A stretch of 15,138 nt of DNA from Bacillota bacterium. GTDB lineage: Bacteria; Bacillota; Clostridia; Christensenellales; Aristaeellaceae. The stretch's first letter is position 1, and each line of letters begins with the position of its first letter. Positions 12,894 to 15,138 of the stretch are shown piece after piece. Location: the NCBI GenBank assembly GCA_023392755.1, contig JAEWNM010000273.1, positions 1 through 15,138 of the forward strand. The letters are read 5' to 3'. The translations under genes were made by a program, and so were the position numbers. The notes under the pieces were generated by a model. That model was not told the DNA's origin, did not search any database, and saw only the letters and a list, made by a program, of their open reading frames with translations.

Positions 12894-13475
12894 CTATGCG
12901 CCGCGCACCACAGGCACCTGGGCCGATTTGGCGCACAGGCTGTTCAGGCACGCCACCACAAACACGCGGCCGTGGGTTTGGGGCGGAACCTGCCAGACAA
13001 GCTCGGCCACGCCCGTTACGGCGCTGGGGCAATCCACACCGATGAGGCGGGCCTGTTCGCACGCGTTGGGGCCGGCAGGCTCCAGAAAAAAGTACACCTC
13101 GGAGACCGGGCGGTTGAAGGCGGGCCGCACGATGACTTTGGGAGCAAGCTGCACCACCCCGCCTGTGACGGGGAGCGGCGCGCCGGCCTCCGAAAAAAAG
13201 TCCAGCGAAAGAACCCGGACGATGCCCGGCTGTTCGGGTTTGGGCCGCCCGGTGGGAATGCAGATCACCTGCCCGACACAGATTGCCCCCCGGCGCACGA
13301 TTTGCGGGTTGGAATTGAGGATGGCATTCACCGTCGCCCCATACTTTCTGGCAATGGCGTAGAGCGTGTCGGCCCGCTGCACCGTATACAGCTGGCCGTT
13401 GCACCGGTCCGGCGGCGGCGGAGCCGGCCCGCCCTCGGCGGGGGCCATCGATTGTACGAACCTGCCGTTTTCCAT
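12894..13475 (-). CDS. LysM domain protein without signal peptide, probably spore-associated
   Basis: 193 residues. A proline-rich N-terminus (PAPPPPD at 17-23) leads into one LysM domain at about 29-75 (YTVQRADTLYAIARKYGATV, then the NSNPQIV loop and ICVGQVICIP), which binds N-acetylglucosamine-containing glycans such as peptidoglycan. Residues ~85-190 look like a beta-sandwich with paired cysteines (139/149 and 176/181). There is no signal peptide; LysM proteins of this kind in spore formers are often made in the mother cell and assembled on the spore, which fits the CotF-family gene nearby. The ATG at 13475 is chosen because GGGGAGG lies 7 nt upstream; the frame stays open to 13790 but lacks support there. 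It is divergent from the DUF2927-like gene. Confidence 0.8.
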   Translation of the reverse strand: MENGRFVQSMAPAEGGPAPPPPDRCNGQLYTVQRADTLYAIARKYGATVNAILNSNPQIVRRGAICVGQVICIPTGRPKPEQPGIVRVLSLDFFSEAGAPLPVTGGVVQLAPKVIVRPAFNRPVSEVYFFLEPAGPNACEQARLIGVDCPSAVTGVAELVWQVPPQTHGRVFVVACLNSLCAKSAQVPVVRGA

Positions 13476-13507
13476 GGCATCCTCCCCTTTATATCCCGTG
13501 ATACTGC

Positions 13508-13515
13508 ATGATATG
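13508..13515 (-). promoter_or_regulatory. Possible sporulation sigma-E/K -10 element of the LysM gene
   Basis: Minus-strand CATATCAT fits the CATAnnnT pattern of late mother-cell promoters, 33 nt upstream of the LysM ATG, with TCATT about 16 nt further upstream as a weak -35. A short degenerate motif like this can occur by chance. Confidence 0.25.
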
Positions 13516-13626
13516 ACGTGAATGGGCAGGGAATGACGCCCCGGCCTTGCATAAAGGGTTTCCCCCGTCCCCGTCGAATAGTAGCTGTAGCCCGCCCGAA
13601 GATAAGCTGCGGGAAGGAATGTTTTT

Positions 13627-14364
13627 ATGCGGGAGATGACGGCCATGACCTCCCTTCTTTGCAGGCTTTGCGCCCTCCTCGCCTGCCTGCTGCTCCCTTT
13701 GCAGGGCGCCCTTGCCAAGGGTGAACCTCCCTCCGGCCCGGCCCGTGACGGCTTTTTCGCCGCCGCCTTCCATTCGGAATACGGCGACACCCAGCGGGAC
13801 GCGCTGATCCGATGGGAGATTCCCCTGTCCGTTTATGTGAGGGGCACACCTACGGTGGATGACATGCAAACGCTGCAATCGCTGGCGGATGACCTGAAGC
13901 AAAGCGTGCCCGGCCTTCCGGAGATATCGTTTGCCGCCGGGGAAGGCGAAGCCAACGTCTTTGTTTCCTTTGTGCCCTTTGAACGCATGTCCAAATATCT
14001 GGTGCACTATGAAACAGGCAACTGGGGCTTTATGAACTGCCTTTCCAGCGATACGACCATCCGCTACGGATTGATCGCCATCGCCGCCGACGTAACGGAG
14101 CAGGAGGACCGCAACCACCTGATACGGGAAGAGTTTGTGAATATGCTGGGGCTGACCGCCGACATTGACACCGCGCCGGAAAGCATTATCTACCAGCCCT
14201 ACACGCGCACGCAATCCCTTGCCCCGGTGGATTACGAGATGCTGAACCTGCTGTACAGCCCATACATGCGCTTTGGCATGAGCGCGGCGGAAGCGCAGGC
14301 CGCGCTGAATGACGCCTTTGATAAAAACGGAACAGAAAATGCAAAGCAAGACTGCGCCCCCTGA
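13627..14364 (+). CDS. Secreted DUF2927-like protein
   Basis: 245 residues with a Sec signal peptide (hydrophobic 9-27, cleavage likely after ALA at 28-30). The mature region contains RWEIPLSVYVRGTP at 62-75, then NHLIREEFVNMLGLTADID around 163-181 and LAPVDYEMLNLLYSPYM near 198-214. These resemble the DUF2927 domain, in which an (E)E..Q/N-LGL segment and a 'D..LL..LY.P' segment recur. The fold is probably related to metallopeptidases, but the HExxH zinc motif is absent, so enzymatic activity is not claimed. The function of the family is unknown. The ATG at 13627 has GGGAAGGA about 8 nt upstream; Met7 is an alternative. A terminator overlaps its stop codon, so it is probably a single-gene transcript. 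Confidence 0.75.
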   Translation: MREMTAMTSLLCRLCALLACLLLPLQGALAKGEPPSGPARDGFFAAAFHSEYGDTQRDALIRWEIPLSVYVRGTPTVDDMQTLQSLADDLKQSVPGLPEISFAAGEGEANVFVSFVPFERMSKYLVHYETGNWGFMNCLSSDTTIRYGLIAIAADVTEQEDRNHLIREEFVNMLGLTADIDTAPESIIYQPYTRTQSLAPVDYEMLNLLYSPYMRFGMSAAEAQAALNDAFDKNGTENAKQDCAP

Positions 14365-14381
14365 CGGGCGCGTTTCTTTTT
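14354..14381 (+). terminator. Intrinsic terminator overlapping the DUF2927-like stop codon
   Basis: GCGCCC (14354-14359) / GGGCGC (14366-14371), 6-nt loop containing the TGA stop, then GTTTCTTTTT (14372-14381). Confidence 0.8.
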
Positions 14382-14453
14382 GGCCGGTACCGGTTCATAT
14401 GCCGAATAATCCGCCTCGCCTGCTGCCAACCTATCAGCAGGAGGTGGCGGCAC

Positions 14454-14909
14454 ATGGCCATAACGTTTACGCAAAAGGAAACATCGCTCCTGAACGATTT
14501 GAAGAACCACGAGAAGGTTTGCATCCAAAAATACCAGGCATACGCCGGCCAGGCACAGGACCCGGAGCTCAAGCAGCTTTTCAGCACCTACGCCGGGCAG
14601 GAGCAGCAGCACCTTAACACCCTTAACCAGATTTCCACAGGGCAGGTGCCCGACATGCAACAGCAGGGCCAGCAACAAAGCCAGCCCCCCGCCGCTAGCC
14701 CCGGCATGGCCAATCAAAACGACGCCGCGCTTTGCAATGATGTGCTGATGACGGAGAAATACGTATCCAGCGCCTATAACACGTCGATCTTTGAATTTCG
14801 GGATACCAACGTGCGCAAAGCCCTCAACCACATTCAAAAGGAGGAGCAGCAGCACGGCGAGGGCGTTTTCAACTATATGCAGAAAAAGGGCCTGTATCAG
14901 GCGCAATAG
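14454..14909 (+). CDS. cotF: CotF-family spore coat protein with ferritin-like repeats
   Basis: 151 residues, no signal peptide, helical, with a Gln/Pro-rich linker at about 69-84. The family is the CotF spore coat group, related to ferritin-like four-helix bundles. The two halves repeat with an 81-residue offset: LLNDLKNHEK at 12-21 against LCNDVLMTEK at 93-102, and EQQH at 50-53 against EQQH at 131-134. Each half thus has a Glu (20, 101) exactly 30 residues before an ExxH (50-53, 131-134), the ligand pattern of carboxylate-bridged dimetal sites. The ATG at 14454 follows AGGAGGTG by 7 nt. It is probably part of the spore coat, made late in sporulation; metal binding or redox activity is only inferred. 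Confidence 0.9.
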   Translation: MAITFTQKETSLLNDLKNHEKVCIQKYQAYAGQAQDPELKQLFSTYAGQEQQHLNTLNQISTGQVPDMQQQGQQQSQPPAASPGMANQNDAALCNDVLMTEKYVSSAYNTSIFEFRDTNVRKALNHIQKEEQQHGEGVFNYMQKKGLYQAQ

Positions 14910-14922
14910 GGCGCACGCATGG

Positions 14923-14959
14923 AACGGCCTCCTGCCCGCATGTGGCAGGGGGCCGTTTT
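14923..14959 (+). terminator. Terminator between cotF and the convergent membrane-protein gene
   Basis: ACGGCC-T-CCTGCC (14924-14936) pairs with GGCAGG-G-GGCCGT (14944-14956) around a 7-nt loop, then TTT. It lies 14 nt after the cotF stop. Confidence 0.85.
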
Positions 14960-14965
14960 GGCATT

Positions 14966-15138
14966 TCACATACCCCGGCTGCTTCCTTGCGCCGGCTTGC
15001 GCGCCTTGGCAAGCTTTTCCGCCCCTATCGTCCCCAAGACAGCCAGTACGAGCAGGATAAGCCCGGCGGCGGGAGAGAAGATAAGAAGCGACGCGAGGCA
15101 TAGCGCCAAAATCACGATGATTCCCTTCAGCCATGCGC
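14966..15138 (-). CDS. Small membrane protein, C-terminal 56 residues
   Basis: Frame entering from the right edge (first full codon at 15136) and ending in TGA at 14966-14968. The visible part starts AWLKGIIVILALCLASLLIF and continues through SPAAGLILLVLAVLGTIG to a basic tail (EKLAKARKPAQGSSRGM): two hydrophobic segments joined by a short SPAAG turn, then a positively charged C-terminus that by the positive-inside rule is cytoplasmic. This is too short for the track's cut-off, but hydrophobicity and codon pattern favour it over the longer Arg/Gly-rich frame on the same strand. No family is recognised. It is convergent with cotF and shares the hairpin at 14923-14959. Confidence 0.7.
   Translation of the reverse strand, partial: AWLKGIIVILALCLASLLIFSPAAGLILLVLAVLGTIGAEKLAKARKPAQGSSRGM

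Noticed and set aside
14232..15134. 300-codon minus-strand open frame over cotF
   Set aside because: Shadow of cotF and the DUF2927-like gene; the hydrophobic frame at 14966-15138 better explains the right edge.

Overview
The window reads as chromosomal DNA of a GC-rich, spore-forming Bacillota, most likely class Clostridia. The basis is the gene families present (LplB/YtcP-type sugar ABC permeases, DUF6273, a PfoR/EIIC-like membrane protein, a CotF-family spore coat protein, a signal-less LysM protein), GGAGG-type ribosome binding sites and sigma-A-like promoters. No phage genes, transposase, CRISPR array, tRNA or rRNA were seen.

Layout. (1) 1-2273, minus strand: a sugar ABC import operon (lplB, ytcP, then the N-terminal part of a solute-binding protein running off the left edge), divergent from an AraC-family regulator (2543-3466) that probably controls it. 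(2) 3484-5529: a secreted DUF6273 protein (minus), then a divergent promoter region and a PfoR/EIIC-like membrane protein (plus). (3) 5530-9021: a 675-residue c-di-GMP protein (5TM-LYT, PAS-like, GGDEF, HD-GYP) bracketed by two direct copies of a ~205-209 bp hairpin-rich repeat. Each copy sits between a locally duplicated pair of terminator-like hairpins. Next comes a gene-free stretch with a possible multi-helix structured RNA (8643-8820). (4) 9022-12788: a carbon module of a glyoxylate-carboligase-type ThDP enzyme, a hydroxypyruvate-isomerase-like TIM barrel and a D-2-hydroxyacid dehydrogenase. Together they could convert glyoxylate through tartronate semialdehyde and hydroxypyruvate to D-glycerate. 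The carboligase has a well-placed promoter, an operator-like palindrome at the predicted +1 and a strong leader stem-loop. (5) 12894-15138: a probably spore-associated LysM protein, a secreted DUF2927-like protein, a CotF-family ferritin-like protein and the C-terminus of a small membrane protein.

The strongest candidate for something undescribed is the 5600-5804 / 8232-8440 repeat. The copies differ by changes that preserve base pairing (an inserted base pair, and a G:C to A:T swap) while breaking every reading frame, which points to a selected nucleic-acid structure. The terminator-repeat-terminator arrangement at both sites suggests an element associated with, or inserting into, intrinsic terminators. 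The fold at 8643-8820 is a second, weaker RNA candidate.
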